A stretch of DNA of 62,403 nt from Hyphomicrobium sp. (GTDB taxonomy: Bacteria > Pseudomonadota > Alphaproteobacteria > Rhizobiales > Hyphomicrobiaceae). The stretch is from contig JADJVG010000016.1 in NCBI GenBank assembly GCA_016716675.1, forward strand, positions 1-62,403, in the 5' to 3' direction. Numbering within the stretch: position 1 is the first letter of the stretch; the number at the start of each line of letters is the position of its first letter. Shown here piece after piece: positions 1-8,261 of this stretch. Under the pieces are notes generated by a model. It was not told the origin of the DNA. It searched no databases and saw nothing but the letters and a program-made list of their open reading frames with translations. The translations under genes and the position numbers were made by a program.

Positions 1-2
1 GC

Positions 3-470
3 TGGGATGATTTCAAGGTCGGCGAAAAAATCGATCACGTCGATGGCATGACGCTCGAAGAGGCCGAACATCAAATTGCAACGCGGCTGTATCAAAATAC
101 CGCCAAGGTGCATTTCAACCTGCACACCGAATCCAAGGGCCGGTTCGGCAAGCGCATCGTCTATGGCGGCGTGGTGATCTCACTGGTTCGGGCGCTGTCG
201 TACAACGGCCTCGGCAATGCCTTCCATCTGGCGGCGATCAACGGCGGCCGTCACGTGGCCCCGACGTTTGCCGGAGACACGATCTACGCTTGGTCGGAAA
301 TTCTCGAAAAGGCGGAAATTCCGGGCCGCAAAGACGTCGGCGCGCTGCGCGTCCGGATGGTTGGCGTCAAGAACATGGACTGCAGCACGCTGCCACTGAA
401 GACGGACAGCGGAGAGTATGCCGAGGGTGTTGTAATCGATCTCGATACCTGGCTGGTGCTGCCGCGCTAG
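3..470 (+). CDS. mch: Mesaconyl-CoA hydratase, C-terminal MaoC domain (5' end cut by window)
   Basis: This reading frame is open from the first bases of the window and has no start of its own, so it is the 3' part of a longer gene. The last 155 or so residues resemble the second MaoC (hot-dog) domain of the two-domain mesaconyl-CoA hydratase, with the family-like stretches WDDFKVGEKIDHVDGMT, EEAEHQIATRLYQNTAKVHF and AAINGGRHVAPTFAGDT. That enzyme interconverts mesaconyl-CoA and beta-methylmalyl-CoA in the ethylmalonyl-CoA pathway of acetyl-CoA assimilation. I recall mch beside the sdh genes in other alphaproteobacteria, which fits the neighbours here. A different MaoC-family dehydratase cannot be excluded because the N-terminal half is missing. 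Family assignment is firm, the exact substrate less so. Confidence 0.75.
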   Translation, partial: WDDFKVGEKIDHVDGMTLEEAEHQIATRLYQNTAKVHFNLHTESKGRFGKRIVYGGVVISLVRALSYNGLGNAFHLAAINGGRHVAPTFAGDTIYAWSEILEKAEIPGRKDVGALRVRMVGVKNMDCSTLPLKTDSGEYAEGVVIDLDTWLVLPR

Positions 471-542
471 GCGCTGGCCACGCGCCCCTAGCCATTCGAG
501 CTGAGATCATTATAGTTTTGGCGCGGTGACGGGGGGTATTCG

Positions 543-1097
543 ATGCTTGGTTTTGAAAAGAACACTCTGCGCCGGACGCTGATGGTGGTGGCCGCCATCG
601 GGCCATTGGCGCTTGCAGCAACAGGCACGGCGCTTGCGGCCAGCACGACCGCGACGGCGACGATCAAGCTCGCAAATGGCAACGACGCCGGCACCGTCAC
701 GTTCACCGCTGGCACCGCTGGCGTGCTTTTAAAATTCGATCTGAAGGGCTTGCCCCCCGGACCGCACGCCGTGCACGTTTATGAGACGGGAAAGTGCGAA
801 GGCAACTTCGACAGCGCAGGGCTGATCTACAACCCGCTCGGTGCTGGGCACGGTTTTCTAGCTGACGAGGGGCCGATGGCCGGCGACCTGCCGAATATCC
901 ATGCCGGGGCCGACGGCGCGGTGGCTGCTGAAATGCTCAGCCCGTTTTTCACGCTCAGCACCGAGAGCGATGACAATCTCTTCGACGCCGACGGGACGGC
1001 GCTTGTGGTGTTGGAAAACGCCGACGATTACGAAACAGACCCGGATGGCGGCGCGGGCGCTCGCATCGGCTGCGGCGTCATTACGCCGGCAAAATAG
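543..1097 (+). CDS. Secreted Cu/Zn superoxide dismutase-like protein lacking most metal ligands
   Basis: 184 residues with a signal peptide (Arg-Arg then a hydrophobic run, probable cleavage after the Ala-rich stretch near residue 33), so the protein is exported. The rest follows the Cu/Zn-SOD fold: GLPPGPHAVHV near 69-79, SAG..YNP, AGDLPNI at 113-119, DGTALVV near 150, and RIGCGVI at the C-terminus, with Cys85 and Cys177 placed for the conserved disulfide and Arg174 for the active-site Arg. The ligands are mostly gone: the first copper His (His78), one zinc His (His103) and the zinc Asp (Asp115) remain, but the second copper His is Tyr80, the bridging His is Ile95, a zinc His is Met112 and the last copper His is Leu157. 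It is therefore very unlikely to dismutate superoxide. Alignment is by eye. Start ATG follows a G-rich stretch. Role unknown. Confidence 0.85.
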   Translation: MLGFEKNTLRRTLMVVAAIGPLALAATGTALAASTTATATIKLANGNDAGTVTFTAGTAGVLLKFDLKGLPPGPHAVHVYETGKCEGNFDSAGLIYNPLGAGHGFLADEGPMAGDLPNIHAGADGAVAAEMLSPFFTLSTESDDNLFDADGTALVVLENADDYETDPDGGAGARIGCGVITPAK

Positions 1098-1338
1098 CAG
1101 CGCCGCCGCTCACGATGATAGCGAGCCTGCCGCCGTAATATCGACCTATCTCATTGAATTCATGAATGTTTGTTTTAACTGCCCCGTGGGCGCCGCAGGG
1201 CAGTTCTACCCATACTTCCGCTGCGACTTTCGCAATATGGTTAAGGTGTTGGTAGTCTGTGCCCCTTACAATCAGTAGTCATACTTAAATCCCGGATCGT
1301 CCCGTGGGCGGTCGAAGACGTGAAATGCGCAGGGACTT

Positions 1339-2316
1339 GTGACCAAACGTGCGGCAGTCATCGGAGCGGGACTTGCGGGGCTGTCGTGCGCCCGCACGCT
1401 GCGTCGTGCCGGCTTTTTCGTTGAGGTCTTCGAGCAGGAGCGCATGATCGGCGGCCGCATGGCCACCACGCGGCTCGGCACTGACACCTTCGATCACGGT
1501 TCACAATACGTGACGGCGCGGTCGCGAGAATTCAAAGCCTACCTGGAAGAAGTGGCAGGCCTTGGCTACGCCGCGCGCTGGAACCCGAGAGCCCAACTCA
1601 ACGGCGAAGAAGGTGCCGGCCAGATGCTGCCTTGGTATGTCGGCACACCTGGCATGGCCTCGCTGGTGCGTCCCCTGGCTGAAAGCGTGCGAATTCATAC
1701 CGGCCGCAAGGTCCACACTGTCGATCGCAAGGACAAAGGCTGGCACGTCTGGTTCGAAGACGAAACATCGGTCGGGCCGTTCCATGCCGTCGCCGCCACG
1801 GTCCCCGCCGCGCAAGCCCGCCTGCTGCTTGGCCGGTTCGATGAAATCGCTCAGCCGCTCGGCCGGGTGCGCATGATGCCGTGCTGGGCGCTGATGGTGC
1901 GTCTGGAAGATAAGATCCTGCCGGACCAGGATGTCTTTTCAGATATGTCTGAAGTCATTCGTTGGATTGCCCGCAACAACACCAAGCCGGGCCGGTCGCC
2001 GCGCGGCGAAAGCATCGTCATCCACGCGTCACCGTCGTGGAGCCGCGAATCCGAAGACGCCGAACCGGAAATGATCGCCGAAGAGCTTTGGGGCGAGGTC
2101 AGTCACGTCCTCGGCCTGCCGCCCGTCCGGCCGGTCCACATGACGGCTTACCTTTGGCGCCATGGCCTTGTCGATCAATCGCTCGGTGAGACGTTTATCT
2201 ATTCGAGTGACCACAAAGTCGGCGTCGCCGGCGACTGGTGCCTCGGCCGGCTCGCCGAACATGCCTTTGAAAGTGGCAACCGCCTCGGCAAAGCGATCAT
2301 CGAGTCGCTGAGTTAG
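1339..2316 (+). CDS. Renalase-like NAD(P)/FAD-dependent oxidoreductase
   Basis: 325 residues starting at a GTG preceded by AGGGA. The N-terminus carries a dinucleotide-binding loop (AVIGAGLAGLSCARTL, residues about 6-21) followed by the acidic end of the second strand (EVFEQ) and GGRMATTR, the arrangement found in flavin amine oxidase and renalase-like proteins. DHGSQYVTARS near residue 54 and the C-terminal GVAGDWCLG are also typical of this bacterial family (COG3380-like). The substrate is not known for these bacterial members. It stands alone on the plus strand, 240 bases after the SOD-like gene and 113 bases before sdhC, with no clear terminator on either side. No signal peptide is seen, so it is probably cytoplasmic. 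Confidence 0.8.
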   Translation: MTKRAAVIGAGLAGLSCARTLRRAGFFVEVFEQERMIGGRMATTRLGTDTFDHGSQYVTARSREFKAYLEEVAGLGYAARWNPRAQLNGEEGAGQMLPWYVGTPGMASLVRPLAESVRIHTGRKVHTVDRKDKGWHVWFEDETSVGPFHAVAATVPAAQARLLLGRFDEIAQPLGRVRMMPCWALMVRLEDKILPDQDVFSDMSEVIRWIARNNTKPGRSPRGESIVIHASPSWSRESEDAEPEMIAEELWGEVSHVLGLPPVRPVHMTAYLWRHGLVDQSLGETFIYSSDHKVGVAGDWCLGRLAEHAFESGNRLGKAIIESLS

Positions 2317-2429
2317 CCGTTTTCCCCTCCTACTTACGGCTATCCTGCCGCCGATGTGGCAATTGGCGATTTGCGCAAGTCCGATCAAGGCGCTAAGAAC
2401 CGGAACCCACGCGAGACGAGGATTGCCAC

Positions 2430-2849
2430 ATGGCTGATGTGCACTCTGGTCGGGGGGCGCGGCCAGACCGTCCGCTCTCGCCGCACCTGCAAATTTATAA
2501 ACCGCTCGTCAACATGGTGATGTCGATCCTGCATCGCATCACAGGTGCCGCGCTCTATTTCGGATCGGCATTGCTCGCCTGGTGGCTCATCGCCGCCGCC
2601 ACGGGGCCCGACTATTTCAATTACGTTTCAAGCTGGTTTCAGACGTGGCCGGGCAAGCTGATCATGGTCGGCTACACCTGGGCGCTGTTGCATCATATGA
2701 CAGGCGGCGTCCGCCATTTCATCTGGGATACCGGCCGCGGCTATGATCTCGAAACCATCGACCGGATGTCGTGGGGCTCGATCGCGGTGTCGCTGATCGC
2801 AACCGCGGTGATCTGGTTCGTGGTCGCGACCCAGCAGGGGGGCCTTTAA
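2430..2849 (+). CDS. sdhC: Succinate dehydrogenase cytochrome b556 subunit
   Basis: 139 residues, the usual length for SdhC. RPLSPHLQIYKP near residue 15 and SILHRITG near residue 31 form the family signature, with the Ser/Arg region that helps build the quinone site. Three membrane helices follow (about 34-56, 73-95 and 111-136), and the His pair in LLHHMTGGVRH near residue 90 contains the expected heme axial ligand. It anchors the SdhAB dimer to the inner membrane and passes electrons to ubiquinone. The start ATG has GAGG eight bases upstream. It is the first gene of the sdh operon and its stop is three bases before sdhD. Confidence 0.95.
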   Translation: MADVHSGRGARPDRPLSPHLQIYKPLVNMVMSILHRITGAALYFGSALLAWWLIAAATGPDYFNYVSSWFQTWPGKLIMVGYTWALLHHMTGGVRHFIWDTGRGYDLETIDRMSWGSIAVSLIATAVIWFVVATQQGGL

Positions 2850-2852
2850 GCC

Positions 2853-3233
2853 ATGAACATGCGAACTCCGCTGAAGACGGCGCGCAATCTCGGCTCAGCC
2901 AAGGAAGGCGCCGATCATTTCTGGAAGCAACGGGTCACGGGTGTCGCCAATCTGGTGCTCGGGCTGTTTCTGGTCTGGCTGATTGCGTCGCTGATCGGCG
3001 CTGATCATGCCGCCGTAAAAGCCAAGCTCGCCAATCCCATCATTGCGATGGCGCTTTTGGCGCTCGTCGTTTCCGGCACCATTCACATGCGTCTTGGCAT
3101 GCAGACCATCATCGAAGACTACGTGCATGGCGAAGGCGCAAAGATCGTCTGTTTGATGTTGAACACGTTCTTCGCGTGCGCCATCGCACTTGCTTGCACC
3201 TTCGCCGTTATGAAACTCAGCTTCGGAGCCTAA
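2853..3233 (+). CDS. sdhD: Succinate dehydrogenase membrane anchor subunit
   Basis: 126 residues with three predicted membrane helices (about 32-52, 62-82 and 97-122), matching the small SdhD anchor. HMRLGMQTIIEDYVHG in the middle is the conserved SdhD region with the His that ligates the shared heme b and the Asp-Tyr near the quinone pocket. The N-terminus has the alphaproteobacterial pattern of a short polar leader ending in a SAKEGADHFWKQRVTGVAN-like stretch. It lies three bases after sdhC and five bases before sdhA, so the three are surely cotranscribed. Confidence 0.95.
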   Translation: MNMRTPLKTARNLGSAKEGADHFWKQRVTGVANLVLGLFLVWLIASLIGADHAAVKAKLANPIIAMALLALVVSGTIHMRLGMQTIIEDYVHGEGAKIVCLMLNTFFACAIALACTFAVMKLSFGA

Positions 3234-3238
3234 TCGAC

Positions 3239-5086
3239 ATGGCGTCTGGGAATGGCACGGCTAAAGCCGGCAGCACTGCTCCTGCAATCAACGGCAAGGC
3301 ATATACGTTCATCGATCACACCTACGACGTGATCGTCGTCGGCGCCGGTGGCGCGGGCTTGCGGGCAACGCTCGGATGCGCGGAAGCCGGATTGAAAACG
3401 GCGTGCATCACCAAGGTTTTCCCGACACGCTCGCATACCGTTGCGGCGCAAGGCGGCGTTGCCGCGTCACTCGGAAATATGGGTCCGGACAATTGGCGCT
3501 GGCACATGTACGACACCGTCAAGGATCGGACTGGCTGGGCGACCAGGACTCGATCGAGTATCTGTGCCGCAACGCGCCAGACGCCGTGTATGAGCTCGAG
3601 CACTACGGCGTGCCGTTCTCGCGCACCGAAGACGGCAAGATTTATCAGCGCCCGTTCGGCGGCATGACCACGGAGTTCGGCGAAGGCCCGCCCGCGCAGC
3701 GCACCTGCGCCGCCGCTGACCGCACCGGTCACGCCATGCTGCACACGCTCTATGGCCAGTCGCTGCGCCATTCAGCCGAATTCTTCGTCGAATATTTCGC
3801 GCTTGATCTGATCATGGATCAGGACGGCGCCTGCCGTGGCGTCGTTGCAATGTGCCTCGACGACGGCACCATTCACCGCTTCCGCGCCAAACGCACGATT
3901 TTGGCGACAGGCGGTTATGGCCGCGCCTACTTCTCTTGCACCTCGGCGCACACCTGCACCGGCGACGGCAACGCCATGGTGCTGCGTGCTGGCTTGCCGC
4001 TGCAGGACATGGAGTTCGTGCAGTTCCACCCGACCGGCATTTACGGCGCCGGCGTGCTGATCACCGAAGGCGCGCGCGGCGAAGGTGGCTATCTGACCAA
4101 CGCCAAGGGCGAGCGCTTCATGGAGCGTTATGCGCCGCACGCCAAAGACCTAGCATCGCGCGATGTCGTTTCACGCTCGATGACCATCGAAATCCGCGAA
4201 GGCCGCGGCGTCGGCCCGGAAGGCGACCACATCTATTTGCACCTCGACCACCTCGATCCGAAGATCCTGGCCGAGCGCCTGCCGGGCATTACAGAGAGCG
4301 CCAAGGTGTTCGCGGGCGTCGACCTGCGCCGCCAGCCGATCCCGGTGCTGCCGACGGTGCACTACAACATGGGCGGCATCCCCGACCAATTATCACGGCG
4401 AAGTTCTGACGCGCAAAGGCGACAACCCTGATCATGTCGTGCCGGGCTTGATGGCCATTGGCGAAGCCGCCTGCGTGTCGGTGCACGGCGCCAATCGTCT
4501 CGGTTCGAACTCGCTGATCGACCTTGTGGTGTTTGGCCGTGCGGCGGCGTTGCGTTGCGCTGAAACCGTCGAAGCCAACGCGGCCCAACCCGACCTGCCG
4601 AAGGCTGGCGACGGTCTGGCGATCTCGCGCCTCGACCATTTCCGCCATGCCAATGGCAGCACGCCGACGGCGGCGCTGCGGCTGCGCATGCAGAAGGTGA
4701 TGCAGGCCAATTGCGCGGTGTTCCGTGACGGACCGGTGCTGAAAGAAGGCGTCGAAAAGATCACACAGGTTTGGCGCGACGCCGGCGACATCAAGGTCAC
4801 CGACCGGTCGCTGGTCTGGAACTCGGATCTGATCGAGACCTTGGAATTCGATAACCTGATTGCGCAGGCCGCTGTTACGGTTGTCGGCGCCGAGGCGCGC
4901 AAGGAAAGCCGTGGCGCACACGCCCGCGAAGACTTCCCCAAGCGCGACGACGTCAACTGGATGAAGCATACGCTGGCGTTTGCCGACGGCGCTAAGAAGG
5001 CGGTGACGCTGACCGACCGCCCGGTGCATAAAATGACGTTGACCAACGAGATCAAGTACATCGAGCCTAAGGCTCGCGTGTACTAA
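3239..5086 (+). CDS. sdhA: Succinate dehydrogenase flavoprotein subunit (two single-base frameshifts)
   Basis: The joined product is about 615 residues, the normal SdhA length. It shows the FAD-binding VVGAGGAGLRATLG near residue 35, the flavinylation motif RSHTVAAQGG, HPTGIYGAG with the catalytic region, TEGARGEGG, and the C-terminal GANRLGSNSLID. The reading frame breaks twice. Near 3524 one G is missing (AAGGATCGG where AAGGGATCGG gives KGSD), and near 4381-4383 one C is extra in a run of four (ATCCCCGACC where ATCCCGACC gives IPTN). The two shifts cancel, and the sequence between and after them is fully family-like, so sequencing error is more likely than loss of the gene. The start ATG has GGAG ten bases upstream inside the sdhD end. 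SdhA oxidises succinate to fumarate. Confidence 0.93.
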
Positions 5087-5189
5087 AACTGCCGGGGTCG
5101 GTGGGGCATGCGATTGCCCGCCGGCAAGGGTTGACGGAGCGCCCAGGCTGCGGCCTAGTCCTGCCGGCAGTCTCAAAGGGAACGCGCGA

Positions 5190-5789
5190 TTGGCCAAGCC
5201 GGGCACTGAACCCGTCGATGATATCGATACCCGTATGCCGCCCGATCCGTTCGCGGCGGTGCTACCGGCGTTAGCAGCGTTAGGCGCGATTTCGTCGATC
5301 GCCGCCATCAACTGGTCGGGCCAGGAGAAATCCGCCGGCCGCACGCGCACCAAGCGCAAGACCGGCGCCAGTCTGCGGGATCTCGAAACCTGCTGCATTG
5401 GCCTGGAAAGCATTTTCAAGCGCTTCCAGCAGCACCCCAACGTCTTCGCGGGCGAGGGTGGGCAGGCGACGGCGCCGATGAAATTCGGCGTGCATGGGCG
5501 GCGCATCCGGGCCGACGCCCAGCGGCTCTATCTGCGCTTGATGAACGATATTGCGACCCACATCGTGCTGGCGGCGCAGAACGCTTTCGATGTCATGACG
5601 GCCATCGAGGACGGCGATATCGACGCTCCCGAAGAGGTGTTCTTCGGCTTTGGCGAGCAGCAGGAACGCTTGAATACCCTCATCCAAACGCGGGCGACGT
5701 TACGTACAGCAGTTGATGCAGGGGCCGAGATTGCGGAGCGGCTGACCGCACTGGTCAGAGAGCTGCGCAAATTCCAAAAACCTGCCTGA
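5190..5789 (+). CDS. Unknown helical protein encoded between sdhA and sdhB
   Basis: I do not recognise this 199-residue protein. It sits in the sdh operon between sdhA (gap 103 bases) and sdhB (gap 131 bases), same strand, with coding-like composition over its whole length. The likely start is TTG at 5190; no in-frame ATG is close by. An Ala/Leu-rich hydrophobic stretch at about residues 22-42 could be one membrane segment. A basic region (TRTKRKTG) follows, and the remaining 130 residues are predicted helical and charged, ending in a Lys/Arg-rich tail. There is no Cys pattern, nucleotide-binding loop or other catalytic signature. A helper of complex II assembly or a polar passenger gene are both possible; neither is shown by the sequence. 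Confidence 0.7.
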   Translation: MAKPGTEPVDDIDTRMPPDPFAAVLPALAALGAISSIAAINWSGQEKSAGRTRTKRKTGASLRDLETCCIGLESIFKRFQQHPNVFAGEGGQATAPMKFGVHGRRIRADAQRLYLRLMNDIATHIVLAAQNAFDVMTAIEDGDIDAPEEVFFGFGEQQERLNTLIQTRATLRTAVDAGAEIAERLTALVRELRKFQKPA

Positions 5790-5863
5790 AGACCATGCTG
5801 AATTGGGCCTTAAGGCGCCAAAGAACCGCATCGTTAGCCGATGGTTGGCGTTGACAGGGGAAG

Positions 5864-5885
5864 GCCTTCAAGGTTCTGTGAAGGC
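5864..5885 (+). other. Hairpin in the leader of sdhB
   Basis: GCCTTCA at 5864-5870 and TGAAGGC at 5879-5885 form a perfect 7-bp stem with an 8-base loop, 35 bases before the sdhB start. There is no T-run after it, so it is not an obvious terminator. It could affect mRNA processing or translation of sdhB; this is inference only. Confidence 0.35.
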
Positions 5886-5920
5886 TCAGGATTTTACGCG
5901 ATTAACAGCGAAAGCAGACA

Positions 5921-6700
5921 ATGGTTCAGCTGACACTCCCGAAGAATTCAAAAATTACCGCTGGCAAAACCTGGAACAAGCCCGAGGGCGCGGGCAAATG
6001 GAAAGAGTTCCGCATCTACCGCTGGAACCCCGATGATGGCCAGAACCCGCGCATCGATACCTATTATATCGACGAGGCCCAGTGCGGCCCGATGGTTCTC
6101 GATGCGCTGCTGAAAATCAAAAACGAAATCGATCCGACGTTGACGCTGCGCCGCTCGTGCCGTGAAGGCATCTGCGGGTCGTGCGCCATGAATATCGACG
6201 GCACTAACACACTCGCCTGCCTGAAGGGCATCGACGAGGTGCCGGGCGCGGTGAAGGTCTATCCCCTGCCGCACATGCAGGTCGTCAAAGATCTCGTGCC
6301 CGATATGACGAACTTCTACGCCCAGCATCGCTCAATCGAGCCGTGGCTGAAAACCGATACGCCGACACCGCCGACGGAATGGAAGCAATCGCGCGACGAC
6401 CGCGAGAAGCTCGATGGGCTGTATGAGTGCATTCTGTGCGCTTGCTGCTCGTCGTCATGCCCGAGCTATTGGTGGAACTCCGACCGCTATCTGGGCCCCG
6501 CTATTCTGCTGCAGGCCTATCGCTGGGTCATCGACAGTCGCGATGAAGCGACCGGCGAGCGTCTCGATAATCTGGAAGATCCGTTCCGGCTGTATCGCTG
6601 CCATACCATCATGAATTGCGCCAAGGCCTGCCCGAAAGGCTTGTCGCCCGCCAAAGCCATCGCCGAATTGAAAAAGCTGATGGTCGAGCGCCGCGTTTAA
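5921..6700 (+). CDS. sdhB: Succinate dehydrogenase iron-sulfur subunit
   Basis: 259 residues, full SdhB length. The plant-type [2Fe-2S] ligands are seen in SCREGICGSCAMNIDG (about residues 84-99) with a later Cys in LACLKG. The C-terminal ferredoxin domain has CILCACCSSSCPSYWW near 172 and CHTIMNCAKACPKGL near 225 for the [4Fe-4S] and [3Fe-4S] clusters. It relays electrons from SdhA FAD to the quinone site. The chosen ATG begins MVQLTLPKNS. It closes the sdh operon. Downstream, GCGTCT and AGACGC (about 6720-6735) can form a small stem with no T-tract. Confidence 0.96.
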   Translation: MVQLTLPKNSKITAGKTWNKPEGAGKWKEFRIYRWNPDDGQNPRIDTYYIDEAQCGPMVLDALLKIKNEIDPTLTLRRSCREGICGSCAMNIDGTNTLACLKGIDEVPGAVKVYPLPHMQVVKDLVPDMTNFYAQHRSIEPWLKTDTPTPPTEWKQSRDDREKLDGLYECILCACCSSSCPSYWWNSDRYLGPAILLQAYRWVIDSRDEATGERLDNLEDPFRLYRCHTIMNCAKACPKGLSPAKAIAELKKLMVERRV

Positions 6701-6795
6701 TTGCGATTGATTCGGCGCGTCTGGCGAAGACGCCTATGCAACACAGGCGAATTGAGAAGCGGCCAAATAGGACCCCGCGGCATGCGGCGTGACCC

Positions 6796-6834
6796 AATAA
6801 AAATGGCCGGTGGCGCATCTCGCAACCACCGGCC
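6796..6834 (-). terminator. Probable intrinsic terminator of the histone-like gene
   Basis: GGCCGGTGG (6805-6813) and CCACCGGCC (6826-6834) make a perfect 9-bp stem with a 12-base loop. On the minus strand the stem is followed by ATTTTTATT, a U-rich tail, so it fits termination of the minus-strand gene ending at 6935. On the plus strand it is followed by TATATT and may also slow readthrough from sdhB. Confidence 0.65.
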
Positions 6835-6934
6835 TATATTCGATCCGTCGAGCGCTATTTCAAGCGCTAACCACTAGGTTGTTTGCCCCACCGCCCGACT
6901 GCCCAGTCTAAGGGCAGGCGGGGCCATCAACACT

Positions 6935-7066
6935 TTAGGCAGCTTTCTTCTTCTTCGCTGCCGGCTTCTTGGCGGCCTTGCGGACGGTCTTCTTCGCTGC
7001 GACTGCCTTCTTGGCGGCCGGCTTCTTACGCTTTGCTACGACCTTCTTTGCTGCTGCTTTAGCCAT
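6935..7066 (-). CDS. Small Lys/Ala-rich histone H1-like protein
   Basis: 43 residues made almost only of Lys, Ala, Arg, Val and Pro, in KKxxAKK and PAAKK repeats from start to end, like the C-terminal tail of eukaryotic histone H1 and the small bacterial H1-like nucleoproteins. It probably binds DNA without sequence preference and compacts the nucleoid. The start at 7066 is chosen because AGGAG lies eight bases upstream; a longer frame opens at 7120 but its first 18 residues have different composition and no ribosome site. It is a single-gene unit with an AT-rich promoter region upstream and an intrinsic terminator about 100 bases downstream. A free tail-only protein of this size can be missed by gene callers. 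Confidence 0.8.
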   Translation of the reverse strand: MAKAAAKKVVAKRKKPAAKKAVAAKKTVRKAAKKPAAKKKKAA

Positions 7067-7378
7067 TGGAATAGTCTCCTCTAGAGTTCGAATCAGCTCG
7101 AACAAATTAACCATGCGCAAGTTATTCTGATTTGTTGATCTATAAGTTTGAATAGACAGCCAAAAGCACGACTATTCATTGCAACCTGTTGCATGAATGC
7201 CGCAATTTATCTGTTTTTTGGCCGGCCAATTGGTATTGACGGCGATTGAGCGACATGAATTAGGCGGCGCAGTCGTGATCCGCTTTTCTTAGATTTGAGA
7301 ATGCCGCGCACATTTGCTGCAATTCGAATTGCAATTTCGCGTCTGCGTTTTGCAATTCCAAATCGCGGCCTCTCCCAA
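7067..7378 (-). promoter_or_regulatory. AT-rich upstream region of the histone-like gene, with a 25-base palindrome
   Basis: These 312 bases hold no gene. They are clearly more AT-rich than the surroundings and must contain the promoter of the minus-strand histone-like gene, although no clean sigma-70 pair stands out (TTATAG near 7140 on the minus strand is a possible -10). At 7174-7198 there is an imperfect palindrome, ATTCA-T-TGCAAC-CT-GTTGCA-TGAAT, with 11-base arms and one bulged base, a likely operator about 110 bases before the start codon. At 7218-7229 there is a perfect TTGGCCGGCCAA palindrome beside a T6 run. Confidence 0.5.
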
Positions 7379-7966
7379 TTAGTTCATGCGCGCAAGGCGC
7401 GTCTGCCAATCGAATGCGGCCTGCATGAAGACCATGCGGTCATCGAGAAACTCGCTGGCATACGACTCGTAGTCGGCGTGCTTCCGAATAATGGCGGCGA
7501 CGATGGAGCCGTCTTCAATTTTCAGATCGGCGCCATAGTGACGGGCGATTGCCTGCATTTTGACATTGTCGCGCAGACAGACGAGCAGCAAATGCTGGAG
7601 GCCGCGATTGCGCGCGGCGCGAATGATGCGACCCATCAATTGCGTACCAATGCCTTTTCCGGAATAGGGCCGCTCGACGGAAAACGCGACTTCGGCTGTA
7701 TGTCCAAAGGCACGGCCGCTCTGGCGCAATTCGGCAATGGCGCGAATTTCCCCATCGCAGAAATAGCCGAACGTTAAGTTGCCGAGATCGGCGCCATGCA
7801 AAGCGTAGGTGTGGATGAAATGATCGGAGACGTCGTGACCGAAGCGGCGGCGGCGGGCGTCGCCCTCAAGGCGCAACAGGTGGCTTTCGATGAGATGGGT
7901 TTCGCTGCGCAATACTCGGCGTATCGTCCCGGCGGCTTCGCCAGGCGTAATCGTTATGTCGTCCAT
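7379..7966 (-). CDS. GNAT-family N-acetyltransferase
   Basis: 195 residues. The acetyl-CoA-binding motif A of the GNAT fold is visible as VERPYSGKGIGTQLMGRII around residues 97-115 (pattern R/Q-x-x-G-x-G/A), preceded by the beta strand EIRAIAELR and followed by LQHLLLVCLRDNVKMQAIARHYGA, the usual motif B. The N-terminal RFGHDVSDHFIHTY segment resembles single-domain GNAT proteins sometimes found at the C-terminus of protein acetyltransferases. The substrate cannot be read from the sequence. It starts at ATG 7966, divergent from zapE across about 295 bases, and its stop lies 312 bases before the histone-like gene, so the two are probably separate units. Confidence 0.85.
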   Translation of the reverse strand: MDDITITPGEAAGTIRRVLRSETHLIESHLLRLEGDARRRRFGHDVSDHFIHTYALHGADLGNLTFGYFCDGEIRAIAELRQSGRAFGHTAEVAFSVERPYSGKGIGTQLMGRIIRAARNRGLQHLLLVCLRDNVKMQAIARHYGADLKIEDGSIVAAIIRKHADYESYASEFLDDRMVFMQAAFDWQTRLARMN

Positions 7967-8261
7967 TGTGTCATAGTCCTCGCGCAGGCCGAGCCGGCAT
8001 GTGCCGACGCAACTGGCTCAATCTTCACGAGAAATGGCGATCGAAGTGTGAATTTCAGCGACCGCATTTGCATGACTGTTTTGCGTTAACGGCCGCCAGG
8101 TGCGGCAAGCACCTGAAATGCCGAACTTTGTTCAGTAATCATGCATGGTGACATTCGGTCGCGTAAAGGCTGGCGGGGTGGCGTGCGAGGGATGTGGCGG
8201 GACGGTCAGCACTGACATTACCGATACCGATTGCTTCTCAACTGCATTAACCATCCGGCGC

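Noticed and set aside
3239..5086. sdhA as a pseudogene
   Set aside because: The two shifts are single-base, compensating and in short homopolymers, and all catalytic motifs remain; error is the simpler reading.
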